Assembly: GCA_023389745.1 (NCBI GenBank)
Contig: JAEWED010000035.1
Coordinates: 1 to 27,118, forward strand
DNA: 27,118 bases
Reading direction: 5' to 3'
Source of the DNA: Actinomycetes bacterium
GTDB taxonomy: Bacteria > Actinomycetota > Acidimicrobiia > Acidimicrobiales > Microtrichaceae
Part shown: in pieces, positions 13,405-21,110 of the stretch
Position numbering within the stretch: the first letter of the stretch is position 1
Layout: the number at the start of each line of letters is the position of its first letter
Translations under genes and position numbers: made by a program
The notes under the pieces: model-generated
What the model was told of the DNA's origin: nothing
Databases searched by the model: none
Seen by the model: only the letters and a program-made list of their open reading frames with translations

Positions 13405-15796
13405 CCACCAGCCGTCGCGCCTCGTCGAGGGGCATGGGCCGGCCGAGGTGGAAGCCCTGGCCGAGCCTGCAGCCGATCGCGACCAGGGCATCGACCTGCG
13501 CCTGGGTCTCGATGCCCTCGGCGACCGCGACCAGTCCGAGCGCGTCGCAGATCTGCACGATGGCACCGGCGAGCGACCACCCCTCGAGCGACAGGTCGTC
13601 GTCGATGAAGGTGCCGTCGATCTTCAACATGTCCAGCGGGAAGCGCTGCAGGTACGCGAGCGACGAGTAGCCGGTGCCGAAGTCGTCGACGGCGAGACGC
13701 ACCCCGAGGCTGCCGAGCCGCTCCAGGCTCGCCGCCGCGGCGACCGGATCGGTCATGAGCGCACCCTCCGTGATCTCGAGGATGAGCCGCTCGGCGGGCA
13801 GCCCGCTGCGCTCGAGCGCCACCGCGACCAGGTCCGGCAGCGACGAGTCGGCGAGCTGGTGCGGGGAGATGTTGACCGACACCGCCGGCGGCGCGTCGTC
13901 GCCCGTCAACGCCGCCCAGTCCGCCGCGTCGGCGCACGCCCGGGCGAGCACGTGCAGTCCGATCTCGGAGATCAGGCCACCCTCCTCGGCGAACGGGATG
14001 AACGCCAGCGGCGCGAGCAGCCCTCGTTCGGGGTGGTTCCAGCGCAGCAGCGCCTCGAGGGCGTGGATGCGTCCGGTCTCCAGCTCGACGACCGGCTGGT
14101 AGTGGATCTCGAGCTCACCGCGCCCCGCGGCCCCCGGCAGGTGGCTCTCGAGGTCGAGGCGCTCCATCGCGGCCCGGTGCATCTCGGGGGCGAAGACGCG
14201 GAAGCAGCTCTTGCCCGCCGACTTCGCGGTGTACATCGCGAGGTCCGCGTTGCGGAGGATCTCGTCGATCGGCGTGCCGGCCGAGCCGTACGCGATGCCG
14301 ACGCTGGCGCCCGCGGCGACCTTCGCCGAGGCGACGTCGATCGGGCTGCGGAGCACTTCGAGGATCCGTTCGGCGACGCCGACCGCGTCGCGGTCCTCGC
14401 TGACCTCTTCGACGAGCACGGCGAACTCGTCGCCGCCGAGCCGGGCAGCGGTGTCACCGGGTCGGAGGCACGAGCTGATGCGCTCGCTGACCGAGACGAG
14501 CAGCGAGTCACCCGCCGAGTGCCCGAGGCTGTCGTTCACGGTCTTGAAGTCGTCCAGGTCGATGAACAGCACGGCCAGACGTCCACGGCTGCGCGCCAGG
14601 CGATGACCGGCGTGCGTGACCCGGTCGCGGAACAGCGCCTTGTTGGCGAGCCCGGTGAGCGGATCGTGGAAGGCCTGGTGCTGCAACTCCGCCTGCAGGC
14701 GCCGCTGGTCGGTGACGTCGCGGAAGCACCAGACCCGGCCGACGACCTCGCCGTCGATGCGCTGGGGGCGGGTGTCGCGCTCGAACACCCTGCCGTCGCG
14801 GAACTCGATCGTGTCGCGGCTCGAGTGCTCGATGTTCTCGCGCAGCTCGTCGAGCTTCAGCACGAACGCGGCGGGGTCGCTGAGCTGGGGCAGCACGAAC
14901 TCGACCATCTGGTCGTCGTCGAGCGGCCCCCGGTTCGCGTCCGCGTCGGACAGCTTCCACATCTCGAGGAACCGGCGGTTGGAGCTGACGAGCTCGCCGT
15001 CGAGGCCGACCACGAGGATGCCCTCGGCCGTGGCGTCCAGCGTCGCTGCGAGCACCGAGTTCGCCGTGCGCAGCTCCCGTTCCGAGCGCACCCGATCGGT
15101 GACGTCGTGTCCGGTGACGACGATGCCCTCGAGCGTCGGGTCGTCGAGCAGGTCGGCGAACGTCAGCGCGAACGGCACGGTCCCCTCGGCACCCACGAGG
15201 CGCAGGTCGACGGTGACGTGGTGGTCGGTGCGGACCGTGGACAGCGCCCGGGCCAACGCCTCGTGGTCGGCCGGGTCGACGAGGTCGGCGAGCGGCCGCC
15301 CCTCGGCCCAGCTCTGGTCGATGCCCAGGAGCCGCGTGAGTCCGCCGGACGACGCGGTGACGATGCCCGCCCGGTCGAGCGACAGCATCACCGTGAGTGC
15401 GTTCTGGGTGAGCGCGCGCAGCCGCTCGGTGCCCTGGGCGACCTCCCACCGGCGCCGTTCGGTGAGGTCGCGCATGCACAGCAGCAGGCCGTCCTCGGTG
15501 CGTCGACCGATCACCTCGACGAGCCGCCACCCCTGCGCGCCGCGGACACGCACCTCGATCGGCGTGCCGCGCTCCTTGGTCTGCATGCTGGTCAGCGACA
15601 CCGCGGCGAGCGCCACGTCGTCCGGATGCACGAAGTCGATGCCCGAGCGCCCGAGCGCCTCTTCGAGCGGGATCCCGAAGAGATCTGCCGCGGCCTGGTT
15701 GGCCCAGCGGAGCCGCATCTCCTCGTCATCGACGAGGAACACGGCGTCCGGCAGCAGATCGGCCACGTCGTTGCGCAGCGGAGCATCGAGTCCCAT
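13394..15796 (-). CDS. PAS-PAS-PAS-GGDEF-EAL cyclic-di-GMP signalling protein
   Basis: An 800-residue soluble sensor and c-di-GMP turnover protein. Three PAS-like domains span roughly 10-115, 125-235 and 245-365 (each ends in an RDLTERR/DVTDR/DVTDQRR linker). The GGDEF domain (370-535) has an intact GGDEF at 454-458 and an inhibitory-site RxxD (Arg445-Asp448) five residues before it. The EAL domain (545-795) keeps Glu581-Ala-Leu, VNISPHQ, EITE, DDFGTGYSSL and AEGIETQ, so both diguanylate cyclase and phosphodiesterase activities could be functional. No transmembrane segments are seen, so signals are probably cytoplasmic (redox, gas or light via PAS; no cofactor residue can be assigned). It starts 3 nt after the TIGR03084-type gene and is probably co-transcribed with it. 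Confidence 0.93.
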   Translation of the reverse strand: MGLDAPLRNDVADLLPDAVFLVDDEEMRLRWANQAAADLFGIPLEEALGRSGIDFVHPDDVALAAVSLTSMQTKERGTPIEVRVRGAQGWRLVEVIGRRTEDGLLLCMRDLTERRRWEVAQGTERLRALTQNALTVMLSLDRAGIVTASSGGLTRLLGIDQSWAEGRPLADLVDPADHEALARALSTVRTDHHVTVDLRLVGAEGTVPFALTFADLLDDPTLEGIVVTGHDVTDRVRSERELRTANSVLAATLDATAEGILVVGLDGELVSSNRRFLEMWKLSDADANRGPLDDDQMVEFVLPQLSDPAAFVLKLDELRENIEHSSRDTIEFRDGRVFERDTRPQRIDGEVVGRVWCFRDVTDQRRLQAELQHQAFHDPLTGLANKALFRDRVTHAGHRLARSRGRLAVLFIDLDDFKTVNDSLGHSAGDSLLVSVSERISSCLRPGDTAARLGGDEFAVLVEEVSEDRDAVGVAERILEVLRSPIDVASAKVAAGASVGIAYGSAGTPIDEILRNADLAMYTAKSAGKSCFRVFAPEMHRAAMERLDLESHLPGAAGRGELEIHYQPVVELETGRIHALEALLRWNHPERGLLAPLAFIPFAEEGGLISEIGLHVLARACADAADWAALTGDDAPPAVSVNISPHQLADSSLPDLVAVALERSGLPAERLILEITEGALMTDPVAAAASLERLGSLGVRLAVDDFGTGYSSLAYLQRFPLDMLKIDGTFIDDDLSLEGWSLAGAIVQICDALGLVAVAEGIETQAQVDALVAIGCRLGQGFHLGRPMPLDEARRLVAAG

Positions 15797-15799
15797 TAC

Positions 15800-16642
15800 T
15801 CAGCTTGTATCGGCCACTCCGCGCATCGGCTGAGACTTCTTCGGCGCCGGTCCAGAGGTTGGACCACCGGCGAACACCTGTGCGATCAGCAGCCACTCGC
15901 GGGCCGGACCGTCGGTCACCCGGAGCGCGGTGTCGTCGAGATGACGGCGCTGGGTCACGACCAGGCAGAAGTCCTCGAGATCGCCGGTCACGCGGTGCGC
16001 GGCGTGCTCGGGACCCCAGCGGTGCACGGCGCCGTCGGGGCCGGTCAGCTCGACCGCGATCTCGACGTCGGGAGCGGTCTCACCGCGGTTGCGGTAGCTC
16101 CACGACCTGGTGATGACGCCGAGCTGCGCGACGTGCGCCAGTCGTGGGGTCGGGGGTCGGTGTGCCCCGACCGCGTCGACGATGTCCTGACCGTGCGCCC
16201 ACGTCTCCATCAGCCGTGCGGTGAGGAACGAGCGTGCGCCCATCGACGGCCCGTACCAGGGGATCCGGTCGCCGTCGTCGAGCGTGCGCGCCGCGTCGAG
16301 CAGGCGGGCTCGACCGTCGCGCCAGGTCTCGAGCAGCTCGACGCGCCCGAGGGACTCGAAGCGCGACAGCGTCACCGAGTCGAGCGAACCGCCCGGCGCC
16401 AGCACCTGCTCGAGCAGCGCCTCGGTCTCGGCGGCGAAGCGCTCGGGTTCCAGCATGGCGGTGACCGCCGCGTCGTCGAAGAACGCCAGGTGCGCGACCT
16501 GCTCGGCCACCGTCCACCCGGGACTCGGCGTGGGGCTGGCCCACTGCTCGTCGTCGAGCCCGGCGACCACCGCGTCGAGCGCGTCGTGTTCGGCCGAGAG
16601 GTCATCGATCATCGACTGCAGCAGCGACGGCTCGAGTGGCAT
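15800..16642 (-). CDS. DinB-like metal-binding protein, TIGR03084 / maleylpyruvate isomerase N-terminal type
   Basis: A 280-residue actinobacterial protein. The N-terminal four-helix DinB-like domain has WTVAEQVAHLAFFDD (His51) and ARLMETWAHGQDIVDAVG (Glu146, His150), the likely metal ligands of the mycothiol-dependent maleylpyruvate isomerase-type domain. A C-terminal beta-rich domain follows (VEIAVELTGPDGAVHRWG, HRVTGDLEDFCLVVTQRR). I recognise this two-domain form as the TIGR03084 family, whose activity is not known; a mycothiol-dependent step is plausible. In related genomes I recall it near acyl-CoA carboxylase and terpene-utilisation genes, and here it is divergent from such a carboxylase. 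The ATG at 16642 has TACGAT 6 nt upstream and no ribosome binding site. The c-di-GMP gene follows after 3 nt. Confidence 0.8.
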   Translation of the reverse strand: MPLEPSLLQSMIDDLSAEHDALDAVVAGLDDEQWASPTPSPGWTVAEQVAHLAFFDDAAVTAMLEPERFAAETEALLEQVLAPGGSLDSVTLSRFESLGRVELLETWRDGRARLLDAARTLDDGDRIPWYGPSMGARSFLTARLMETWAHGQDIVDAVGAHRPPTPRLAHVAQLGVITRSWSYRNRGETAPDVEIAVELTGPDGAVHRWGPEHAAHRVTGDLEDFCLVVTQRRHLDDTALRVTDGPAREWLLIAQVFAGGPTSGPAPKKSQPMRGVADTS

Positions 16643-16648
16643 CGCCGG

Positions 16649-16654
16649 ATCGTA
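16649..16654 (-). promoter_or_regulatory. Leaderless-type -10 of the TIGR03084-type gene
   Basis: TACGAT on the minus strand ends 6 nt before the ATG at 16642. It lies in the 49-bp spacer shared with the divergent carboxylase operon. Confidence 0.45.
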
Positions 16655-16677
16655 GGACCATCAGCCATCGTGCGCTC

Positions 16678-16683
16678 TAGGGT
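16678..16683 (+). promoter_or_regulatory. Leaderless-type -10 of the carboxylase operon
   Basis: TAGGGT ends 8 nt before the ATG at 16692. No convincing Shine-Dalgarno is present. Confidence 0.4.
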
Positions 16684-16691
16684 GACCGGCC

Positions 16692-18287
16692 ATGGGGGTG
16701 CTGCGGTCGCGACTCGACACCAGGTCCGACGAGTTCCGCGCCAACCTCGCGGCGATGGAGCAGCTCTGGGACGGCGTCGCCGCGGAGCTCGCCTCGGTGC
16801 CGACCATCGGCGGTCAGCGCTACGTCGACCGCCACCGCACGCGCGGCAAGCTGCTCGTGCGCGAGCGCATCGAGGCGCTCGTCGACCCGTACACGCCGTT
16901 CCTCGAGCTGAGCCCGCTCGCGGCGTGGGGCACCGAGGATCCCGTCGGTGCGGGTGTCGTCACCGGCATCGGCGTCGTCGAGGGCACCGAGGTCGCGATC
17001 ACCGGCTCCGACATCACCTACCGGGGCGGTTCGGTGAACCCGTCGACGCTGACCAAGTCGGCGCGGTTCTACGAGATCGCCCGCCAGAACCGGCTGCCCG
17101 TCATCGTGCTCAACGAGTCCGCGGGCGCCGACCTGCCCCGACAGGCCGACATCTTCGTGCCGGGTGGCGCGCAGTTCAAGAACCTCACGCAGCTGTCGCG
17201 CCTGGGCATCCCGACGATCACGATCGGCTTCGGTCCGGCGACCGCGGGCGGCGCCTACGTGCCCGGCATGAGCGACTACGTGGTGATGGTCAAGGAACGA
17301 GCGACCGCGTACCTGGGTGGCCCACCGTTGGTGAAGATGGCGATCGACGAGGTGGTCGACGAGGAGACCCTCGGCGGTGCCGAGATGCACTCGCGCACCA
17401 GCGGGCTGTCGGACCACCTGGCGCTCGACGAGATGGACGCGCTGCGCATCGGGCGCGACATCGTGGCGCACCTGCACTGGCGCAAGGCCGGCCCCGGTCC
17501 GACCGGTCCCGGCGACCCGCCGGTGCTCGACACCGCCGAGCTGATCGGCTGCGCCTCGGCGGACGTCCGGGTGCCCTTCGAGGTGCGCGAGATCCTGGCC
17601 CGAACGCTCGACGGCAGCCGCTTCGAGGAGTTCAAGCCGCTCTACGGCGACAAGCTCGTGTGCGGCTGGGGCGAGCTGCACGGCTTCCCCGTCGGCGTGC
17701 TCGCCAACAACGGCATCCTCTTCTCCGAGGAGGCCGAGAAGGGCGCGCAGTTCATCCAGCTGTGCAACCGGACCGACACGCCGTTGCTGTTCGTGCAGAA
17801 CATCACCGGCTTCATGGTCGGCTCCAAGGCGGAGCAGGGCGGCATCATCAAGAACGGCGCCAAGCTCATCAACGCCGTGTCGAACTCCGGCGTGCCGCAC
17901 TTCGTGCTGATGGTCGGCGCGAGCTACGGCGCCGGCAACTACGGCATGTCGGGCCGGGCCTACGACCCTCGGTTCGTGTTCTCGTGGCCGAACCACCGCA
18001 TCGCGGTGATGGGCCCCAAGCAGCTGTCCGGGGTGATGGACATCGTGGCGCGCAACGCGGCGGCCGGACGCGGGGTGCCCGTCGACGAGGACCAGCTCGC
18101 CGCGCAGGCCGAACTGCTCGAGGGCATGATCGAGGCCGAGTCGACCGCCCTGTTCGCCACCGGCCGCGTCTGGGACGACGGCATCATCCACCCGAACGAC
18201 ACCCGCACGGTCCTCGGCCTGGCGCTCTCGGCGGCGCACAGCGCGCCGGTGCAGGGCGCCACCGAGTACGGGGTCTGGCGCCACTGA
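16692..18287 (+). CDS. Acyl-CoA carboxylase, carboxyltransferase (beta) subunit, methylcrotonyl-CoA type
   Basis: A 531-residue crotonase-fold carboxyltransferase that transfers carboxyl from carboxybiotin to an acyl-CoA. The N-terminal half has RHRTRGKLLVRERIEALVDP, the ITGSDITYRGGSVNP block, VLNESAGADLPRQ and the FGPATAGGAYVPGMSDY oxyanion region. The C-terminal half has GILFSEEAEKGAQFIQLCNR, NITGFMVGSKAEQGGIIKNGAK and GASYGAGNYGMSGRAYDPRF with SWPNHRIAVMGPKQLSGVM. These blocks match methylcrotonyl-CoA and geranyl-CoA carboxylase beta subunits better than the acetyl/propionyl type, but the exact acyl-CoA is not readable. Its TGA overlaps the alpha-subunit ATG by one base (TGATG), indicating coupled synthesis in equal amounts. 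Confidence 0.9.
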   Translation: MGVLRSRLDTRSDEFRANLAAMEQLWDGVAAELASVPTIGGQRYVDRHRTRGKLLVRERIEALVDPYTPFLELSPLAAWGTEDPVGAGVVTGIGVVEGTEVAITGSDITYRGGSVNPSTLTKSARFYEIARQNRLPVIVLNESAGADLPRQADIFVPGGAQFKNLTQLSRLGIPTITIGFGPATAGGAYVPGMSDYVVMVKERATAYLGGPPLVKMAIDEVVDEETLGGAEMHSRTSGLSDHLALDEMDALRIGRDIVAHLHWRKAGPGPTGPGDPPVLDTAELIGCASADVRVPFEVREILARTLDGSRFEEFKPLYGDKLVCGWGELHGFPVGVLANNGILFSEEAEKGAQFIQLCNRTDTPLLFVQNITGFMVGSKAEQGGIIKNGAKLINAVSNSGVPHFVLMVGASYGAGNYGMSGRAYDPRFVFSWPNHRIAVMGPKQLSGVMDIVARNAAAGRGVPVDEDQLAAQAELLEGMIEAESTALFATGRVWDDGIIHPNDTRTVLGLALSAAHSAPVQGATEYGVWRH

Positions 18288-20413
18288 TGGGCGAGCACAG
18301 GACGGGGCGCATCTCACGACTGCTGATCGCGAACCGCGGCGAGATCGCGGTGCGCATCGCACGCACCGCGGCGCGGCTCGGGATCGAGACCGTCGGCGTG
18401 CACTCCGACACGGATGCCACCGCGCTGCACGTCGGCGCCGTCGATCGGTCGATCGCGCTCGGCGGCTCGACCCCGGCGACGTCGTACCTGCGCGCCGAGG
18501 CGGTGCTCGCCGCGGCGCTCGACGCCGGCTGCGACGCGGTGCACCCCGGCTACGGCTTCCTGGCCGAGAACGCCACCTTCGCCCGAGCGGTGACCGACGC
18601 CGGGTTGATCTGGGTGGGTCCGACGGCCGAGCAGATCGAGCTGCTCGGCGACAAGATCGCCGCCAAGGCGGCCGCGGTGCGCGCCGGGGTCCCGACGACC
18701 GACGTGATCACCGTCGAGGGTGCCGTCGAGGAAGCCGTCGCGCCCGACGGCGTGACGTACCCCGCACTGGTGAAGGCCGCGGCCGGTGGCGGCGGGCGGG
18801 GCATGCGCGTCGTGACCCGGCCCGAGGACCTTCCCGAGGCACTCGCAGCGGCTCGTCGTGAGGCCCTGGGCGCGTTCGGCGACGACACCGTCTTCATCGA
18901 GCCGTTCATCGAACGCGGGCGCCACGTCGAGGTCCAGGTGTTCGGCGACGTGCACGGCAACGTGGTGCATCTGGGCGACCGCGACTGCTCGGTGCAGCGC
19001 CGCAACCAGAAGGTGGTCGAGGAGGCGCCGGCACCGGGGCTGTCCGACCAGGTGCGCACCCGCCTGCTCGACGGTGCCGTCGCCCTGGCCCGAGAGGTCG
19101 GCTACGTGAACGCCGGCACCGTCGAGTTCCTCGTCGGCAGTCACGACGGGAGCACCGGGGATGGGGCGGACGAGACGATCACGTTCCTCGAGGTCAACAC
19201 CCGGCTGCAGGTCGAGCACCCCGTCACCGAGGCCGTCACCGGGCTCGATCTGGTCGAGTGGCAGCTGTGGGTCGCCGAGGGCGCTCCGCTGCCGCTGCAC
19301 CAGGAGCAGATCGCGCTCGACGGGCACGCGATCGAGGTGCGCCTGGTGGCCGAGGACCCTGCGAGCGGGTGGCTGCCCTCGGCGGGGACCGTCGAGGCGT
19401 TCTCGGTGCCCGACACCGTGCGATGCGACGCGGGGGTCGCCACCGGCAGCGAGGTCGGTGCCGACTACGACTCGCTGCTCGCCAAGGTCGTCGCCCACGC
19501 GTCGGACCGGCGCACCGCGGCGCGGGTGCTGGCCGCCTCGCTGCGCCGCTCGTCGGTGGTGGGGCTGCGGACGAACCTGGCGACGAGCGTCGCGATCCTG
19601 GAGCACCCCGGGTTCGTCGGCGCCACGCCCACCACCTCGTTCCTCGACGAGCACCCCGAGGTCGCGACCGCTCGACCGCTCGCGGGCGACGACCTCGTCG
19701 CGTCGCTGGTGGCGGCCGCGCTGTGCGACGAGGCGGGCGCCCGTGCCGCGGACCGCCGCTGGGGTTTCGCGCCGTCGGGATGGCGCAACCTGCGAGTGCA
19801 GGGCACCCGGTCGGCCTGGCTCGACGACCGCGGCGAACGCCACGACGTCGAGGTCGTGCCGGGGGACGCCAGCTCGGACGGTGCGACGTCGGTCCTCGTG
19901 GGCGCCCCGCCGGCGGTGACCGACGACGGCTCGCTGGCCCCTGACGAGCGACGGGTGGTCTCGGCGCGGCGTGTGCTGCGGGTCGATGCGACGACGACCC
20001 GGCTCGAGCTCGACGGCGTGGTGACCACGTGGAGCGTCGAGCGCCTCGGCACCCGGGCCGGCGACCAGCTCGTCACCAGAGGGGCGGCCGGCACGACGAC
20101 CTGGACGCCGTTGCCCCGCTTCGAGGACCACGACGACGCCGCCACCGGTTCGGGACCCGTGGCGCCGCTGCCGGGCACCGTCGTGTCGGTGCACGTCGCA
20201 CCCGACGACGCCGTCGCCGACGGCGACCTGCTCGTGGTCGTCGAGGCCATGAAGATGGAGCACACGGTGCGGGCCGCGACCACCGGACGTGTCACCGAGG
20301 TGCGCGTGGCCCCGGGCGACCGGGTCGACGCCGGCGAGCTGCTGGTCGTCATCGGTGACGACCCGTCCAGCGCGGACGGGTCCGGCGCGGACGGGTCCAG
20401 CGCGGACGAGTGA
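18287..20413 (+). CDS. Acyl-CoA carboxylase, biotin carboxylase plus biotin carrier (alpha) subunit
   Basis: A 708-residue alpha subunit. The biotin carboxylase domain (about 8-455) has LLIANRGEIAVRIARTA, AVHPGYGFLAEN, the ATP-grasp loop KAAAGGGGRGMR, EVQVFGD and FLEVNTRLQVEHPVTE. A linker region (about 460-630) is typical of methylcrotonyl-type alpha subunits. The biotinyl domain ends the protein with EAMKMEH, Lys656 being the biotin attachment residue. The ATP-dependent carboxylation of biotin supplies the adjacent beta subunit. The C-terminal tail after the biotinyl domain is extended by a Ser/Gly/Ala/Asp repeat abutting the stop. The start at 18287 overlaps the beta-subunit stop. Confidence 0.93.
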   Translation: MGEHRTGRISRLLIANRGEIAVRIARTAARLGIETVGVHSDTDATALHVGAVDRSIALGGSTPATSYLRAEAVLAAALDAGCDAVHPGYGFLAENATFARAVTDAGLIWVGPTAEQIELLGDKIAAKAAAVRAGVPTTDVITVEGAVEEAVAPDGVTYPALVKAAAGGGGRGMRVVTRPEDLPEALAAARREALGAFGDDTVFIEPFIERGRHVEVQVFGDVHGNVVHLGDRDCSVQRRNQKVVEEAPAPGLSDQVRTRLLDGAVALAREVGYVNAGTVEFLVGSHDGSTGDGADETITFLEVNTRLQVEHPVTEAVTGLDLVEWQLWVAEGAPLPLHQEQIALDGHAIEVRLVAEDPASGWLPSAGTVEAFSVPDTVRCDAGVATGSEVGADYDSLLAKVVAHASDRRTAARVLAASLRRSSVVGLRTNLATSVAILEHPGFVGATPTTSFLDEHPEVATARPLAGDDLVASLVAAALCDEAGARAADRRWGFAPSGWRNLRVQGTRSAWLDDRGERHDVEVVPGDASSDGATSVLVGAPPAVTDDGSLAPDERRVVSARRVLRVDATTTRLELDGVVTTWSVERLGTRAGDQLVTRGAAGTTTWTPLPRFEDHDDAATGSGPVAPLPGTVVSVHVAPDDAVADGDLLVVVEAMKMEHTVRAATTGRVTEVRVAPGDRVDAGELLVVIGDDPSSADGSGADGSSADE
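20366..20410 (+). repeat. 15-bp tandem repeat abutting the carboxylase alpha-subunit stop
   Basis: TCCAGCGCGGACGGG and two close variants occupy 20366-20380, 20381-20395 and 20396-20410. The TGA follows immediately. They encode S-[SG]-A-D-[GE] units. Confidence 0.9.
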
Positions 20414-20434
20414 GACCGCACAGGTACCATCGGC

Positions 20435-20457
20435 GCCGCCCTCAGGCGGCAACCGCC
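20435..20457 (+). terminator. Hairpin(s) between the carboxylase and TetR genes
   Basis: GCCGCC (20435-20440) pairs with GGCGGC (20445-20450) around CTCA. GGCGG (20445-20449) can alternatively pair with CCGCC (20453-20457). The structure may attenuate read-through into the regulator gene. There is no U-tract and the stems are short. Confidence 0.3.
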
Positions 20458-20477
20458 CTGGGGCCTGGAAGGACCCG

Positions 20478-21107
20478 ATGCCCACCGAGACCTGGACGCG
20501 CCTGCCCGAGGAGCGACGAGCGACCGTGCTCGCGGCGGCCGAGGCCGAGTTCGCCCGCAACGGCTACTCGCGAGGCAGCCTCAACGTCATCGCCCGTGAG
20601 GCGGGCGTCGCCAAGGGCAGCCTCTTCCAGTACTTCGACGACAAGATGGACCTGTTCGCCCACCTCAGCGAGCTCGCGGTCGAACGCATCGGCACGGCGA
20701 TGGCCGAGCTCGTCGAGACCCTCGACTGGGACGCCGGCTTCTTCGAGGCCTACGCCGCGCTCGCGGACGGTTGGGTGCAGTACTTCGTCGAGCATCCGAT
20801 CGACCGCTCGCTGTCCGCCGCGGTCTTCCTCGAGCCCGATCCCGAGGCGCACGCCGCGGTCCGAGAGATCGTCGATCGCAACCTGATCGACTTCCTGCGT
20901 CCCCTCGCGGAGTCGGGGCGTGACGCCGGCTGGATCCGGGCGGACGCCGATCTGGACGCGTTCCTCACGCTGCAGCTCCTGACCCTGCCCCACCTGGCGC
21001 TGGCACCGAGCCACCCGGAGCTCGATCCGCTGCTCGGCCTGGGCGACGACCCCCGGCCGGGCGTCCGCCGCCTGATCGCCGTGTTCCGCGCCGCGTTCGG
21101 GACCTGA
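20478..21107 (+). CDS. TetR-family regulator downstream of the carboxylase genes
   Basis: A 209-residue TetR regulator. The DNA-binding domain has RATVLAAAEAEFARNGYSRG and LNVIAREAGVAKGSLFQYFDDKMDLF. The C-terminal ligand domain (WDAGFFEAYAALADGWVQYF ... LSAAVFLEPDPEAHAAVREI) is of the general acyl-CoA/fatty-acid regulator type, which I cannot narrow further. GGAAGGA lies just before the ATG at 20478. It sits 64 nt after the carboxylase alpha gene on the same strand, and its stop is 3 nt from the stop of the convergent diiron gene. Candidate targets by position are the carboxylase operon and the palindrome upstream of the diiron gene. Confidence 0.88.
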   Translation: MPTETWTRLPEERRATVLAAAEAEFARNGYSRGSLNVIAREAGVAKGSLFQYFDDKMDLFAHLSELAVERIGTAMAELVETLDWDAGFFEAYAALADGWVQYFVEHPIDRSLSAAVFLEPDPEAHAAVREIVDRNLIDFLRPLAESGRDAGWIRADADLDAFLTLQLLTLPHLALAPSHPELDPLLGLGDDPRPGVRRLIAVFRAAFGT

Positions 21108-21110
21108 ACG

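Noticed and set aside
13382..20413. A plus-strand open frame of over 2300 codons spanning antisense to the GGDEF-EAL and DinB genes and then the carboxylase alpha subunit
   Set aside because: It is a high-GC artefact. Only its last 709 codons (from 18287) are a real gene; the rest is Arg/Glu/Val/His-rich antisense without any domain, opposite well-conserved proteins.
18314..20560. A 748-codon minus-strand frame antisense to the carboxylase alpha subunit
   Set aside because: It lies opposite a gene with full conserved motifs, and its translation is rich in Arg/His/Asp/Gly with no recognisable domain.
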